Positions 38,066-51,500 of a stretch of DNA of 64,000 nt are shown here, piece after piece; position 1 is the stretch's first letter, and each line of letters opens with the position of its first letter. Source of the stretch: Angiostrongylus vasorum (taxonomy: Eukaryota; Nematoda; Chromadorea; Rhabditida; Metastrongylidae); assembly GCA_018806985.1 (NCBI GenBank), contig JADANN010000033.1:2724501-2788500 (forward strand). The letters run 5' to 3'. The position numbers were made by a program, and so were the translations under genes. The notes beneath the pieces were generated by a model, which saw only the letters and a list, made by a program, of their open reading frames with translations, made no database searches and had not been told where the DNA came from.

Positions 38066-39132
38066 ATGATTGCACTCCGACGCAAAGACGGAACAGTTAC
38101 AGCGTCCAGTAAGGCTATGGAGAAAATCATTTACGAATACTACTTAGATCTCTTCAATAGCCACGTCCACCTCCCGTCATATGAAATAAAAGAAGATGGA
38201 TATGTTGTACCACCCGTTCTCCCTTCCGAAATCCGACATGCCATTTCGTCGGTGAAAAATCAAACAACACCAGGTCCGAACAGGATAGGACCATAACACC
38301 TGAAGAACCTTCCGTCAATCCTCGTAAACACACTGGCTCGGCTCTTCACACGTTAGCTGTCTGAATGTAAGGTCCCTGCTCAGTGGAAAACCAGCAAGAT
38401 TGTGCTATTGTTCAAGAAGGGTGACATCCAAAAATACCGGCAACTATCACCCAATCTGCTTGCTGCCTTTCGTCTACAAACTTTTCACTCGAGTCATCCT
38501 AAACAGGGTTGACAGAGCACTGAGCGAAGGGCCATGTGAGCCAGACAGGTTTCGAAATGTATTCAATACGGCGTACCAAATCTATACGATAACAATATTC
38601 GGTGAAGTATCGACAGACACAAGAGACCGCGCTAACCCACTTTCACCGATTTAAAGAAGGTTTTTTCACCCAGTTAAGGTCGAAGCAGCGATGGTAACCC
38701 TGGACAGCCAGGAAGTCCCTACTCAGCATATAACGATTATTCATTAACTATATAAGATTTTCACAACCAAAATATCACCCTTCTACAACTACAATAACAT
38801 CGACGTCAAAACACGTGTTAGGCAAGGCGATACCATCTAGCCAAAATTATTTACCGCCACCCTCGACAGCCTCATGCGAGCAATGGAATGGGACAATATG
38901 GGAGTGGAAATCGATGGTCGGCAATTACACGATCTTCGCTTTTTCTGAGGACATCGTCCTTAGAACACCAAACAATAGTCAAGCGGAGAAAATGCTTGCC
39001 GACTTCGATATAGCCTTTGGAAAGCTTGGTCTTCGACTAAATCTCATGAAAACGATGTTAATGAAGTGCAGACTGGTTCCGCATGCCGTATTCACGCTCA
39101 AAGGAATGAATATCTCCGAATGCTCCAGTTAG
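38066..39132 (+). pseudogene. RTE lineage A reverse transcriptase remnant
   Basis: Frames at 38066-38296, 38400-38654 and 38815-39132 together cover the fingers and palm. The sequence includes LPSEIRHAISSVKNQTTPGP, then KLFTRVILNRVDRAL, then FDIAFGKLGLRLNLMKT. The catalytic box expected as FADD reads FSED after a frameshift. The segment carrying the first catalytic Asp is largely lost between 38600 and 38700. Confidence 0.8.
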
Positions 39133-39179
39133 AGGATGTACTGAAGAGAACAAACAACAACCAAATTCGCACCCACCTT

Positions 39180-39640
39180 TTCGATTCCACGATTATTCCT
39201 GCCTCGACGCATGCGTCAGAAACCCTCGTTGCTGCGTAAGCAGGATAGAAAATAACTCAGCATTATTGAACACGCAGTAGAAAGCAAAATGCTAGGAGTA
39301 TCCCATAACACACAAGCGAAGGGAGAGATCCGAAGCTCCCACCTACGTCAACGACCAAAAATCAGAGCCGTTGTTCTATACGCCAAACAGTCGAGGATAG
39401 GCCGGGCCGTACACGTATTGCGTATGAACGACAACCAATGGACCAGAGCCGTTAGTGACGGGATTCCTCGGGATATTAACCGTACTGCAGGAAGACCACC
39501 GACCCTGGTCGATCAGAGTTCTTCACGAAAACCCTAGAAGAAAAGCATGATGTTTAGAGAGTCCCTAGACCAAGGAGAACTCATTGATCTACTCTTACAC
39601 GCGACAGTGAAAATGAAAGATTTACTAACGCCCATTCGAG
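39180..39640 (+). pseudogene. RTE lineage A C-terminal remnant
   Basis: Pieces resemble LPALTYASETW (degraded near 39200), SVIERAIERVMLGV (IEHAVESKMLGV near 39270), IRSSHLRQRPKIR and RAVSDGIPRDINRTAGRPPT. A frameshift follows near 39540 and the homology fades by about 39640. Confidence 0.75.
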
Positions 39641-40242
39641 TCACTCAACGCTCAACGGGAAGGCAGGTGAAACAGATGACGTTTATGGTGTCAACATATA
39701 TCTCAGCTCGATATATACGTGTCGAAGCAAATCCAGATAAGCACAGATAAACTCAGATAAATATGGCGCCTGCCTGTGATGATAATCTTGCAGTGCGTTA
39801 GAAAGGCTATCCTTGGATTTGGTAGAGAATCAACTGAAGCAAGGTCAAACCATATTCATAAGGCGGACCAGAGTCCACAAGCAGCCGGGGCTCCACAAAT
39901 ACGGAAACCTTCGTCGATGACTGGTGCCAATAAACAAATCGGGGGGCAAGTAATATTGACATGCCCACACCATGTGATGTCGGGTCGTATTAGAAGGAAA
40001 GTTTCCAAACTTTTTTTCGTATTTCAAACGAATAAATGTTATAAGAAAAATGTTAATTGCTATGCAATACGGAGCCCAGATCTCCACTATGATAACCAAA
40101 ATGTGTCGGACAATGTCTTCCTGTCCTCATCTGCCTCATACTGCTGCAGGTGATGTTCTCAAATTGCTCAGTGAAGGATTCCAATGATAGTATATGTCCT
40201 CGCACAGCTCTTCTAAGTTTTATCAGCTTATTATAGCATAAG

Positions 40243-40425
40243 AGTACGTGTAGCGCACTCGTTAGAGGTGCCTTGCAGAATACATGTAGTCATCGGTTCA
40301 ATCCCGCTGTTCAGGTAAGGCATGGTCCTATCTCTTTGGGGTCGGAAAAATTGGTACAACGAATCCACAGCTCATCCATAAGGAATTGATAAACACCGAA
40401 AACACCGAAGCCCCTTTATCCCTCA
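40243..40425 (+). repeat. SINE-1b, internal deletion
   Basis: GTGTAGCGCACTCGTTAG and CGGTTCAATCCC boxes, then a short body and CCCCTTTATCC tail. Confidence 0.65.
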
Positions 40426-40736
40426 ATGTAACCCGATCTTATGAGGCTGTCTATAATTGTATTCGCTGTTACTACTCTGAATAATGATCGAAGAAGTGAG
40501 ATGGTTTTTGACAGTTTCTCGCTGGTGAATAACGATTAGTTTGTCCGACTACTCTAGAATGAATAAAAGGCTTCCTCTTTTGGAAACAAACCGGAACTAC
40601 CTCATTTGTGGTCTACACATACTTGATTTCAACTTTTACTACAATCTATGAAACTTATTCGGAAGCATTTCTCAAATATGCGCAATAATGAATAATCGAA
40701 TACCCGAAAAAAAATGAAATAATGGATATAACCACA

Positions 40737-41095
40737 AAGGTGCTGAGATATTTGCAAAACTCCGGACCGCAGGTGTCTGCGGTGGGAACGAACGCGCTAT
40801 TACCCTTCCCAAATGCTAAAGCGTTCACCACCACACCATGCGGATCTGGACTCCTAGATCAATTCCGTTGACGGGTGATTGCTGATGGCTGTGATCAATA
40901 GAAAACTAGCCGAGACACAGGAGAAACGAAGGACACGCATGGCGTGGTGCTGAACGCATTATCCCACGTATAGGGGTAATAGCGCGTTCGTTCCCCACCG
41001 CAGACACCTACGCTCCGAGTTTTGCAAATATCTTAACACCATTGTGGTTCGGTCATATACATGACCCTGCCGTGAAAAATAGTAATAGGCAGTAA
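40737..41095. repeat. SINE-3a inverted pair
   Basis: A minus copy (from 40740, GCTGAGATATTTGCAAAACT) abuts a plus copy ending GTAATAGGCAGTAAAT. The outer arms are over 80 bp and near-complementary. Confidence 0.8.
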
Positions 41096-41099
41096 ATCA

Positions 41100-42284
41100 A
41101 AAAGTTAACATAATGAATATATTCCTGCAACGAGCTTACGAAGGCGACCCTTCTTCGTCCGAACCATGCATTGAAATGCCGTAATCTAAGACATCATCAG
41201 CAAGGCTTCACCAACCATTGATTCATAGATTTATGCTCTATAAAAAATAATTCTTGGAGAATAACAAAATATACAACCCGTTTAATATTGAAAACAACAT
41301 AGGAAATATAATAATAAGCAGTCGAAGATAAAGTGCGAATGAGAAGAGTACAAATAAAGAAATAAAAACAGGCGAGTGATGTAACCAACCACTGATCGAA
41401 GAGGCATCAAAACTCATAGCACATTTAAGCTTAGGGCTGTACCGGAAGTGGACAACTCAAAAGACTATCGAGATTATAGACAGAGAGGACATGATCTATA
41501 ACATAAAAAGGAAATGGACCAGTAAAACTTAAAAACGAGTAATAGACGACATTACAAAGCAACTAAATTATCGTATACAACAGTTACCAGTTGTACAAAA
41601 CCGCGCATACAAGCTCGATATACACGAATAACCCCGATGAATTTGGGAACACGACAATGCTGACTGGTAGTTTTGTCAGAATCAGAACGCAGTCGACGCC
41701 TGAATAGCGTCAGCCGGTAACTCCGACGGTGTCCTAGCCTTTATCAGCCCCATTTTTGAAGGTACTACCATGAATATCAGGCTCTTACTACCAGTAATCA
41801 CAATAAATATGACATTACCTATTCCCAATATCTGGGCAACCGTACCGGTTTCTTCGCAACACCATCAAACACTAAAAAGAGCTTCGAAAAACTACTATTT
41901 GACACTATTCTCCAACATTTTTTCCCAAACGTCACCCTGAAAAGTTTGGCCTATCGGACAAATATGTATATTCTTTAGATGAGAGATTTGCCATCAAAGG
42001 GCCTTCGGTTTTTACTTCAGGTTACATGAGAAGTGATATTCTACAAGAAAAACTATTCTTGAATGGCTGTTTAACCAGTGTCTACTAATCATGTAGAGCA
42101 GCTTGTGTATATTTCGACATGCATTTCTTATTAAATAGCTGTAACTATATATAGAAGGCCAGCCTGATTCCCCTTAACAGACGTGATACTTTGGAACTGG
42201 TGCTTTCGATTCGGTGAGCATCAACTAGTTGGCTTGTTGCTGACATTGCTTAGAAAGAGACGATGACGACTGCTGAATACGGTG
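41100..42284. other. Unassigned sequence downstream of the EGF-like/PPxY gene
   Basis: AT-rich; it should hold the 3' UTR of that gene at its right end. Confidence 0.5.
42127..42132 (-). terminator. Possible polyadenylation signal (AATAAG variant)
   Basis: AATAAG on the minus strand lies about 150 nt past the stop codon of the EGF-like/PPxY gene. No canonical AATAAA was seen nearer. Confidence 0.25.
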
Positions 42285-42594
42285 TTAGCTTGATCCAGAA
42301 AAAATATTGGCTGTCGGAGTGGTAGTTGTAGCGATGTTCTCGTCAGGTTGCGTCGTTTGTGTGGGTACACTTGTCGTGGTAGTATTCGTGCTGGCTTCGG
42401 CCATTTCCGGGGACACTTCCTTCGCTTCTAGCGTCTGCACTGTCTCGTCGATTAGTTCCTGAATTAAGGCGGCACTTGTCGGCGAGTTTTCTAAGTATCG
42501 TGTCGCTTCTTCATAAGTCGGTGGTAATTGGTCGTCTACTAAGTTGTCTACTGACGTATAGTTGGGTGGCGGTGTAGCTAGACGTCGTCCGCGG
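42285..42594 (-). CDS. EGF-like/PPxY gene exon 8 (PPxY tail, stop)
   Basis: The acceptor is TTTTTTTCAG. Residues 253-355 run to TAA at 42287-42285. The exon carries PPPNY and LPPTYEEA, an acidic middle and a Thr/Ser/Pro-rich end terminating in FSGSS. This is the largest exon and the best coding signal in the window. Confidence 0.85.
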
Positions 42595-45500
42595 CTGAAA
42601 AAAAGGAATACTTTAATTGTAAAGGAAAGGGTGAAGTCTACACAAAGTCTATTCATTATGGGAGAACTCCAAGACTGTTTCATTTTCGTTGACTTTAGTA
42701 TGCTCTTAGACGGATTTAGTGGTCCGACGAAGTTTATTAAATCCTGTGTACATGTTAGTCGTAACCGCTACAAAGAAAAAGAAATGTAAATGAGTTAAAA
42801 CGCAAGTAGCTAAATAAATGCTTGTAACGATATGCCGTTAATGACGAAGCCAGCTCATTCTACTTTCTGATAAGAAAAAAATCATCGGGATTCCGAATGA
42901 TAGTTTTAAACACAAAACGATATACAGAAGTAGAACAAAAAAAAAGGACAAAGCTCTCAGCGTTGATCAATCTCTGAGGGCCATACATTCGACTTCATTA
43001 AGCATCGTTTGGAGGTGAGTGAATGCATATGTGACATTTGCAATGACTCGCGGTGGCCTTCCGATGTATCGAGCCATTGCTGCTATCCTCCCAGACAAAA
43101 GTCTGGTACCAATTTGACGACCCCTGAGGGATGGAAGGCTTAGTGAGCCAGGAGGGAGGGGATAGATCCCATATACATGTTGCACGGTGCCTCCCAACAC
43201 TGCGTCACACGCTCCCTACAGAAGTAGAGAACTCGCAAGTGTTACCAGGAAAAATAATTTTTCGTGACTTTTTCACCACCCACAAGACCCTCAACTTTTT
43301 CCTAACTACAAGTCATCTTTTACGAACCGCTCCACTTTCCATATGACTCCTATCAATGTTCCCCAGTTATAGTCTAATTCAAGCTCCTTAGGGTCAAAAA
43401 ATCAATTGGGAAAATGACCTTGAACTTCGACTGCTCCCATGAACGACAGCAGATCGACCAGGTGCGACAAGTAGAGCTCGGTCGCGGGGAATCCACGAAC
43501 CGCCACATATCAAGTCATGCCTGCATCTGTAGAATCAAGGATAAATTATAATAAAAAAGAAATTTTCATTGGTTTTCATGGATACACATAGCTAGATGGA
43601 TGTGAAGGCACCAAATTTCTTCACTCAGAAGTCTATCACTTTAATTAAACCAGGAGAAAAAAAAAGCCCCAATAGTATAAAAAGTGCAATACTCGAACAG
43701 CAAAGGAAATCTCCCACGTTAGGATCAGATAACAGATTAAAAACATCTCCTATCGAGAAAATTACAACTACCGACATGAAAATAGTATGGCAAATGGGAC
43801 ACATGCCCGTTATTGGAGTTCAGCGAACAGTTTTCGTTAACGCAAATGTGGAATGGGATTCGTCCTCCTTCTTCAATAATACCATCTATCCATTCCATTC
43901 AGTAACTCGTTCTTACATGGAAAATATTCCTGTTAAAGTGTAGTGGTACATTTGATATGACTACCAACTTTTCATAGAACCAGCTCAGTTCGTCAATTAT
44001 ATGGATATCGAGCGCATTCGTAGGAAAAACATGAAATTATTGCCCATGATGGATCAGTGTTCCTGTTAATTCACCATCATTCTGTGAAAAGCGGTTTTTC
44101 CAGAGATGGGAGACGAAGAGGGAGAGATAGACAGAGAGGAAGGGCGAAGAAAGAGAAAGAGAGGCGGGAAAAAGGGTAGGACAGGAAAGAGACGGAGCAA
44201 GAGGGAAGGGAATGAAGAGCACAAAAAAGAGTGAGGAAAGGAGAAAGAGAAAGGTTAAAAAAGAAGAAAGAGGGAAAGAAAGAGATGGAAAGCGAGAAGG
44301 AGGGAGAACCGAATCAACAAAGCTAACGAACCTCGCAGCTCGTGTATGTGCCGGTTGAAAAACACGATACCAAGTCTCTTCTGACGGTGGAATAGGTCCA
44401 GCACGATGTCTTCTAAAAAATACAAGGAGAAATTGAAGATTTCGAGGAAAAAAAGGAGAGAAGAAATGAAACTGAAAAATCGAAAGAAGACATGGAGAAA
44501 AGGAAGAGAAAAGAATGAAGTTAAATTTTTTTTATCCAATAAATATTGGGATAAACGTCATTCAGTTCCTTAAAGATGGTTTACAATAATAATGTTGTAT
44601 ACGGCAGCGAGGTTTTGTTTCCTAAGGAACATCAGCACCGATGGGAACGTAAACGTTGTTCCTACCGTACCTTGCCGTAACACATAATAATCCGATGGTG
44701 ATCATACAGAACGAAAGGCCGCTTAGTGTAAGACGAGAATTCACGGCACCACGTCGCTTCGCCGGAATTTCACATTCTCGTCCCGAACTTGGATCGCACG
44801 TAGCACACGACAATCCCATATAACCTAAAAGTTCCAAACAAAATAAAGCAGAAAGAGTAAAAACTCTTTTACGTTGATTAATGCCTTAGGTATATGCTAT
44901 AGATTTGAGTAGCATTGCAAAGGTGAATGAATACATATCTGGCCCGTACAAAGACTTGCGCGGGCCTACCGATGTGTCAATTGAGTGTTTCACCCAAACA
45001 GGTTTGTACCAATTTGTCGACCACAAAGGGATGAAGGCTCGGCTTACTTGGGGCGAGAGAGCCAACGACCACACTTGCACCTCTAACCAATACGCTAAAT
45101 GTGCTTATATGGTTATTATTTCAACAAACACAAAGCATCATTGGGAAATTTGAGGAAATTACGATAATAATGTTCCATAAACTTGGGATCAAGATAGGTT
45201 ATGTAGGAGGAAACGCTGTATAGTTTTGGCTGTGGGAATGGATATAGAGTGAATAAGTTCGCAAAACTTTTCTGAGAGTAGTCTCTTAACTTAAATGATG
45301 CTGAGATATTTGCAGAACTCCAGACCGCAGGTGTCTGCGGTGGGAAACAAACGCGTTATTGTCCTTTTCGGGGAGTAACGCGTTCACCACCACATCATGC
45401 GGGTCCTTCGTTTCGCCTGTATCTCAGCCACTTCTATCGATCTCTGCCATCAGCAATCATCCGTCAGCGGGAGGGAGATTAATCTGAGGAGCACAAATTG

Positions 45501-48500
45501 GCAATGAACCCAGTTAAGCTGAGACTTTTTTTAATGGCAGGGTATATTGCGAAATATAACTTGAATCATGCTGAGATATTTGCAAAACTCCGGACGGCAG
45601 GTCTCTGCGGTGGGGAGCGAACGCGCTATTACCGCTATTAGTAGTATTTTAGTTTATTTTCCACTTTATGTGTCTATTATAAAAGTAGGAAGATGAAACC
45701 ATGAGTCTTTTGCGTTCTATCCCCGAACAGAAAGCTCTCATTCAGACTAACCTTCTTTACACCTACATCGGCCGTCGACTACATGACCTTCTACACACAC
45801 CAAATCACAGGCTTTTCCAAATAGGCGTCCAGAACAAACACATTCACCTAAAAATTTAAAAATATTATTGTTTCTACAGACAAAAAAAAACTTCGCGGAC
45901 TCTGGACCATCATCGATAGTAGTGAGTATATTTCCACGTGACCAGCCTAACACAGAAGAATTAAGGATAGAGTTCTCGTCGTTGATTCAATATCTGAGAG
46001 TTGCGCCATAAATCCGACTTTATCATGCACTACAGGTGATTGCATCCATATCTGACTTGTACAATGAGTTGCGGTTGCGCACCAATGTATCAATTCAGTA
46101 TGTTTACCCTCTAAGACAAGTGTGGAACCAATCTGCAAACCACGGAGAATGGATGGCTTGCTGAGTCTCGGCGCGCGATCAAATCAAAGACCATGTGTAT
46201 AACACAAGAAACCTCTAACCACTGCGCTACACTAGCCCTGCGTTAGAATTAGAACAATACTAGATTTTCACGGCGCTCAAGAAATTTTTTTTACCATTTT
46301 TTTATCTTATTTTACATGACCTGTCATCATATCTACTCTGTGGATCTCAGTATTTCTTCAGCTTGATTCGTTTTCCACGCAGTCATCGGCCACAACGGCC
46401 TTCGAAATTTCGCATATTGTTTCAGAGCTGCTTGAGGATTCCACCGTCTTTATGAACGTCGTAGAATTCTTCTTGAGCCGATTCGCCTTGAAATCTTGAG
46501 GACAGCCCGGCTAAGAAGTTTCTACTTTAAATGGAGGAAAGCGTGGGGCAGGGATCGAACAAGGGTATTCGCTTCCTGACCGATGTCATCACTAACTACT
46601 ACACAATCCCTCGCAGCTAACTTGCTACTGAACATCTTCGATCTAAGGTACTAAATTTCCTAGGTTGCTGGCATACATGGTTCAGAAGTGGTTCAAAGAG
46701 TTCTCAAGGTTACTGATATTTAACAAACTCAGTAAAACCACAATGTTTAACTTTTCACTTACTTCCTACCATTTTTTCATGACAGGGTATTATTTCAAAT
46801 ACAACCATAACGATACTGAGATAGGGGCCTTCGTGGCGCAGTGTGAAATGCGTAAGCCCTCGGAAAGGGCAAACGTGGTTCAATTTGGCTCGGGGTCCAA
46901 GTTTTGCGAATATCTCAGCATCGTTGTCGTTGATTTCGTGTAGTACCCTGCCGTGAAAATTATAGTAGGCAGTAAATAAAAAGAGTAAACAATAATGCTA
47001 AGATATTTGCAAAACTTGGACCCATGCCAGATTCTTTCCTGGGCTCACGTGTTACATACTGCAGAATCGAATCTGCCCAACGCTCCAAGTTTTGCAAATA
47101 TCTCACCATCATTATAGTTTTATTAGAACTCAGTCAGTTTAACAAAGAGATAGCGATTCAGCAAATCCATACAAAACTTGAACAGATTGCAAAGAGATTA
47201 AGAATCACATATAAATACAGAAATCCTTGAAAGCTTAAAAAAAGGCTCAAAGGCTATTTGTTCAAGTAGATTAAATACTAGGGAAAGCACATCACTTACT
47301 ACAAAAACAACGAAAAACCACTCTGAAACTTAAAGAAACACTGGGATGACATCGGAAATCATTTATACTTCTATAAGCCGTCTCCATCTCAACGGCTTAT
47401 CGCCTCATCGGGGATGGGAAATGTTCCTGGGTGGTCGGACAGCGCGATGTACGCAATGTATAACAGGAGGGGTATCATCCCCGCAGCAGGGTCACCCAAG
47501 CTAAGAAGAAATCCGACGTTTCAGGAAGCCGAGCTAAGAGTAAACTAATACCAGGACCCACCAACGTCCTGGTATCAAACTAGTCTGTATGGCAGCAAAT
47601 ATGCCTCTGATCCACAAGGGCAATGACTGCCTGTGGTGCTGATGACCTGGAGCAGACTTTGGCCTGGCTGACCTCAAGACCTCAGGTAACCACAGTGGTT
47701 AAACCTGCAAAACTCCCGAAACAACAGAAATTATGCAGGAGTCCGCACAACCAGTGAAGATAGCTCATCCATGTATCCAAGTAAGTAAGTTACCTCTATC
47801 AGTGACAGTACATCGGTTTTCCACTGAATATGAGCACAAGCAGTACGATCAACAGTCATCTCAACAACGAAATCGTAAAGACTCGGAAGCTAACCAATAG
47901 TAGCTTACAAATTACACAAGTGAGAAGCTCCAGTCCGTCAAGTCAAAAAAAAGTGGGAATTTCATGGCACAATCGATAAGCACGTCTTTGTCAAATCGAA
48001 AAGCTCCGCAAAAATCAACGCATGTTTGTTTTATGACTTTATCTACCGTTTTTTCTTAGAACTTAAATATTAGTCTTGAAGACGTTCAAAACATAGAATA
48101 AAGAAGCCCGCCCGTGAATTTCTCCTAAAGCGGTCTCCTGTATCTCACTGTAGCCACTATATGCAATGAATTTAAAGGAATCTACCGATTTGTATGGTTA
48201 TTGATTGTTGGGGAACTAGACGAATTCGCTGTCGGTCGACTCACCTGTCGTCAGATTCACCCATCCATGGCAACGCGATTCGCAGTGGTCACCAACATAA
48301 TCAGCTTCGCATATGCATCGACCTTCTTCTTCTGAGTACTGACCGAATTTTGAGCATATCTAAAATCTCAATTTTAACATTATTTACTGCCTACTCTCTT
48401 TAATGGCAGGGTATATTGCGAAATACAGCATCAATGGTGCTGAGATATTTGCAAAACTCCGGACCGCAGGCGTCTGTGGTGGAAACGAGCGCGCTATTAC

Positions 48501-51500
48501 ACCCTCTCCGGGGCTAACGCGTTCACCACCACACCATGCGGGTCATTCGTTTCGCCTCTCTAGAATCTCAAATTCCAAAACAGATCACTTTTTACAAGTT
48601 TCACTGACACATGAAAAGTCGATTAAAGTTTTTTGTGCAGTATGGAGACATAACTTATGTAATGTTGTCGTAGGAAAACAGAAGCTATAACAGTAAACCT
48701 GACTGATTAAGGATTCGTGAATACGACCTTTGCCAACTTTCCGTTAACAAAATATTTCCACTTTTATATTTACTTCTTATGTAAAAAAAATTGTGTAAAG
48801 TGGACAATCGAAATAAAGATATTAATTACATATTTAAGGTATTTTATGTAACCTCCTGTTTTCCCTTTCCTTTAGTTTGCTTTGTGCAATGAAAATAGCT
48901 CACGATAAAACCAAACCAATGAGATCAGCCATGAGGGGAAATCGTTATTAAAAAACCAATTTGGTGAAAAATAATCGGCTTCTATGTTTTCTACTATTTC
49001 GTACTGGCTGGTATTAAATGTGATCATAATGGTCGTATCCCTACAACTACCACTCAAAGTTTCGATTTTTTTTAATATTGTAGGAACCCCCTCCCAACGG
49101 TTTTCCGCCTCATCATGGTTGGAAAGTGTTCCTGGGCTTCGAGCTGCGAGGTACAGCGGCGAGATTCATTCCCACAGCAGGGTCTCACAAGCTGAGAAGG
49201 AGTCCGACGTCTCTTCTAGGAAGCCCACCTAAAAGTAAACCACTACCAGCATCCACCACCGTCCTAGTATCAAATCAGTCGTATGGTGGCATACATCTGC
49301 TTCACAAGGGCGACGACTGTCTGTGGTGGTGACGGCGTGGAGCACACTTTGGCTAGGCTGACCAAGACACTCAGGAGAACCACAATGGCTAAACCGGCGA
49401 AACCTCGAAAAAAATAAAAAATTATTCGAAGCATTCCTACAATTATCTATTTATTTGCTTGATGCGACATCACATATTTTGAGGATTTCAGAACTCTTCT
49501 CATTCGGTTCGTTGTCCGTCGTTCCGTACAGTTCCCCGGATTTGCAAGTTCTTCCAGCACCTGAGAACTTTGCCTTATTCACGAAAGTCGATGGATGCTG
49601 GCCATGCTGATTCTTTCTAGAATCCTGGAATAGCTAAACCAGAGCGTTGACAATTCTTCACGATAGACATTCGCCAGCATCTGCGAAACGGAAAATGAAG
49701 GATTTGCTTAGCTTAGAGCGTGGGTCGAACCAACGAAGCACCGTGCATTGCAGGACACCTCTAACCATTGCGGTGCTCATGGATATATTCGTAAACAGCG
49801 ACTGTTTATTGAGTTTAATTTACATCACGACAGAGAGAGGGGAAAACGTGAAATATCCGCACCCACAAACTTGGGGAAGATGCCCTTATTACGGTAACTC
49901 TTAGCCGTTGGGAACAGAAGAGTCGTAGTGAACTGCAGGTTCTGAGGGTCTCTCAAGAGAAATGAGGTAATTCAAGCGATGTGGTTTAGTACGTGAAAAA
50001 ACCCATGAATAAGGAAATTCTGGAAAAGATTTTGGAAAAGAACCGAAAGAAGCACCGTAGACTAGAAAAACCAACATTTGTGAAACTCGTAAACAAACGC
50101 TATCAATACGAGCATGTTGTTAGCAACTGGTAAGTTCTTTCATCAAAAAATTTCAGTTCACATTTCAGGAGACTTCATCTCTTTCAGAACACGAAAGGGA
50201 TGTCTTCACGAACAGATACCTGATCAAATCAATAATTTTGAAAACGACCGTCACTTAACCTCGGTACTATGATATTCAACATTTGTTTATATTGTTGAGC
50301 TTATATGAGATTGATATGAGATATTTATTCGGTTAACGTTACGACGTCTTCGTCTTCATCAGAGCCGACGATCCTTGTCTATAGTGCACAGTTGTTCCCC
50401 CTTTTCGATGTGGCGTCTTTACCTCGCATCGAACCGGATCTTCCTCAGTTGAGCATTTCGGAATCGAGATGAGATGAAGACGCCACGTATAGAATAGGAA
50501 CAACTGCGGACCCTCGACAAGGATCGTCGGCAATGATGAAGACTTGATCAAATGTCTGAAAATTCAAGGAAACACCTGTAGGAAGTAGATGTAGTATAAT
50601 AACTACTTTGCTAACCAATTCAGGCAACAGCAACTAAGGACTAGTTGCTTCTGCATTGGATCACCGAAAACGAGAGAAAATGCAGGACACCAGTGTTGTT
50701 CAATGAGAACAAGAAATCGCCTCCAGTTTTAAGCAGGATCTTTGCAAGGATCTATCGCAGAAATGTATAAAATCCGGTTTTTTGGCTTCTACTTGAAAGC
50801 TATAAGAATATTTCATATTTAACAGAACTTGAAAACGTCCACCTCATTTAAATACTGAGATTACTTATTAATTAGCAAGAATTGAACAATTCGGGAACTC
50901 CTATCTTAATTCCACCTTGAGCACAATTTCTCAGGATGCTATAAACACCCAACTATCCACATACCATAGCAGTGAATTTGAAATATAAGGCAGCAATAAA
51001 TTTCTTATTTGCATTTTTAGGAGCCTGTCCTGGTCATCTTCTCTTTAAAAACCATGGTTAACTTACTTTCTATTTTTTTATTTATTTCGATATTTTATAC
51101 GACCCGTCTTCACGTCTACTGTGCGGATCCCAGCACTTCTCACATTCGATTCGCTTCCCCCGTATCCATCATCTACGAAGGTCTTCATGCTTTTACGTGT
51201 GGCTTCGCTTGCTGCTTGAGGATTTTTCTTTTCATCTTGAATGTCGTAGACTGCCGGTCTAGTTGATCCTTTCTGGAGCCCCTGAGATAGCCGGGCTGGA
51301 GCGTTCCCAAATGGATGGCAGAGAAACGTTCTTTCCCGGACACGTCCGGTATCAATTTCTCGACCCCGGAAGGATGACAGGTTTGGTGAACCTGGGGCGG
51401 GATCGAACCAGCACCGTGCTAATGGCGATATTTACTTTTTAATCATCTTTTTATCTATTAAGGGTGATCAGTTTTGGTGAAAGCTGAGCCGTTAACACTT

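Larger units (their letters stand above)
36920..39740 (+). mobile_element. Decayed RTE-type non-LTR retrotransposon (lineage A)
   Basis: The plus strand holds, in the right order, fragments of an endonuclease, a reverse transcriptase and a C-terminal domain in shifting frames. I see YDVIG..ET-like and GVGVL-like endonuclease pieces at about 37040-37170, APTSSYE at 37280, HAISSVKNQTTPGP and NYHPICLLPFVYKLF in the polymerase, and RMNDNQWTRAVSDGIPRDI near the C terminus. This order and wording match RTE elements of strongylid nematodes as I know them. Stops and frameshifts run throughout. The element is about 2.8 kb, close to full coding length but dead. Confidence 0.85.

Noticed and set aside
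44037..44539. Ser/Leu/Phe-rich minus frames of 61 and 94 aa
   Set aside because: Low-complexity translation of the purine-rich tract; only the part from 44332 to 44412 is a real exon.
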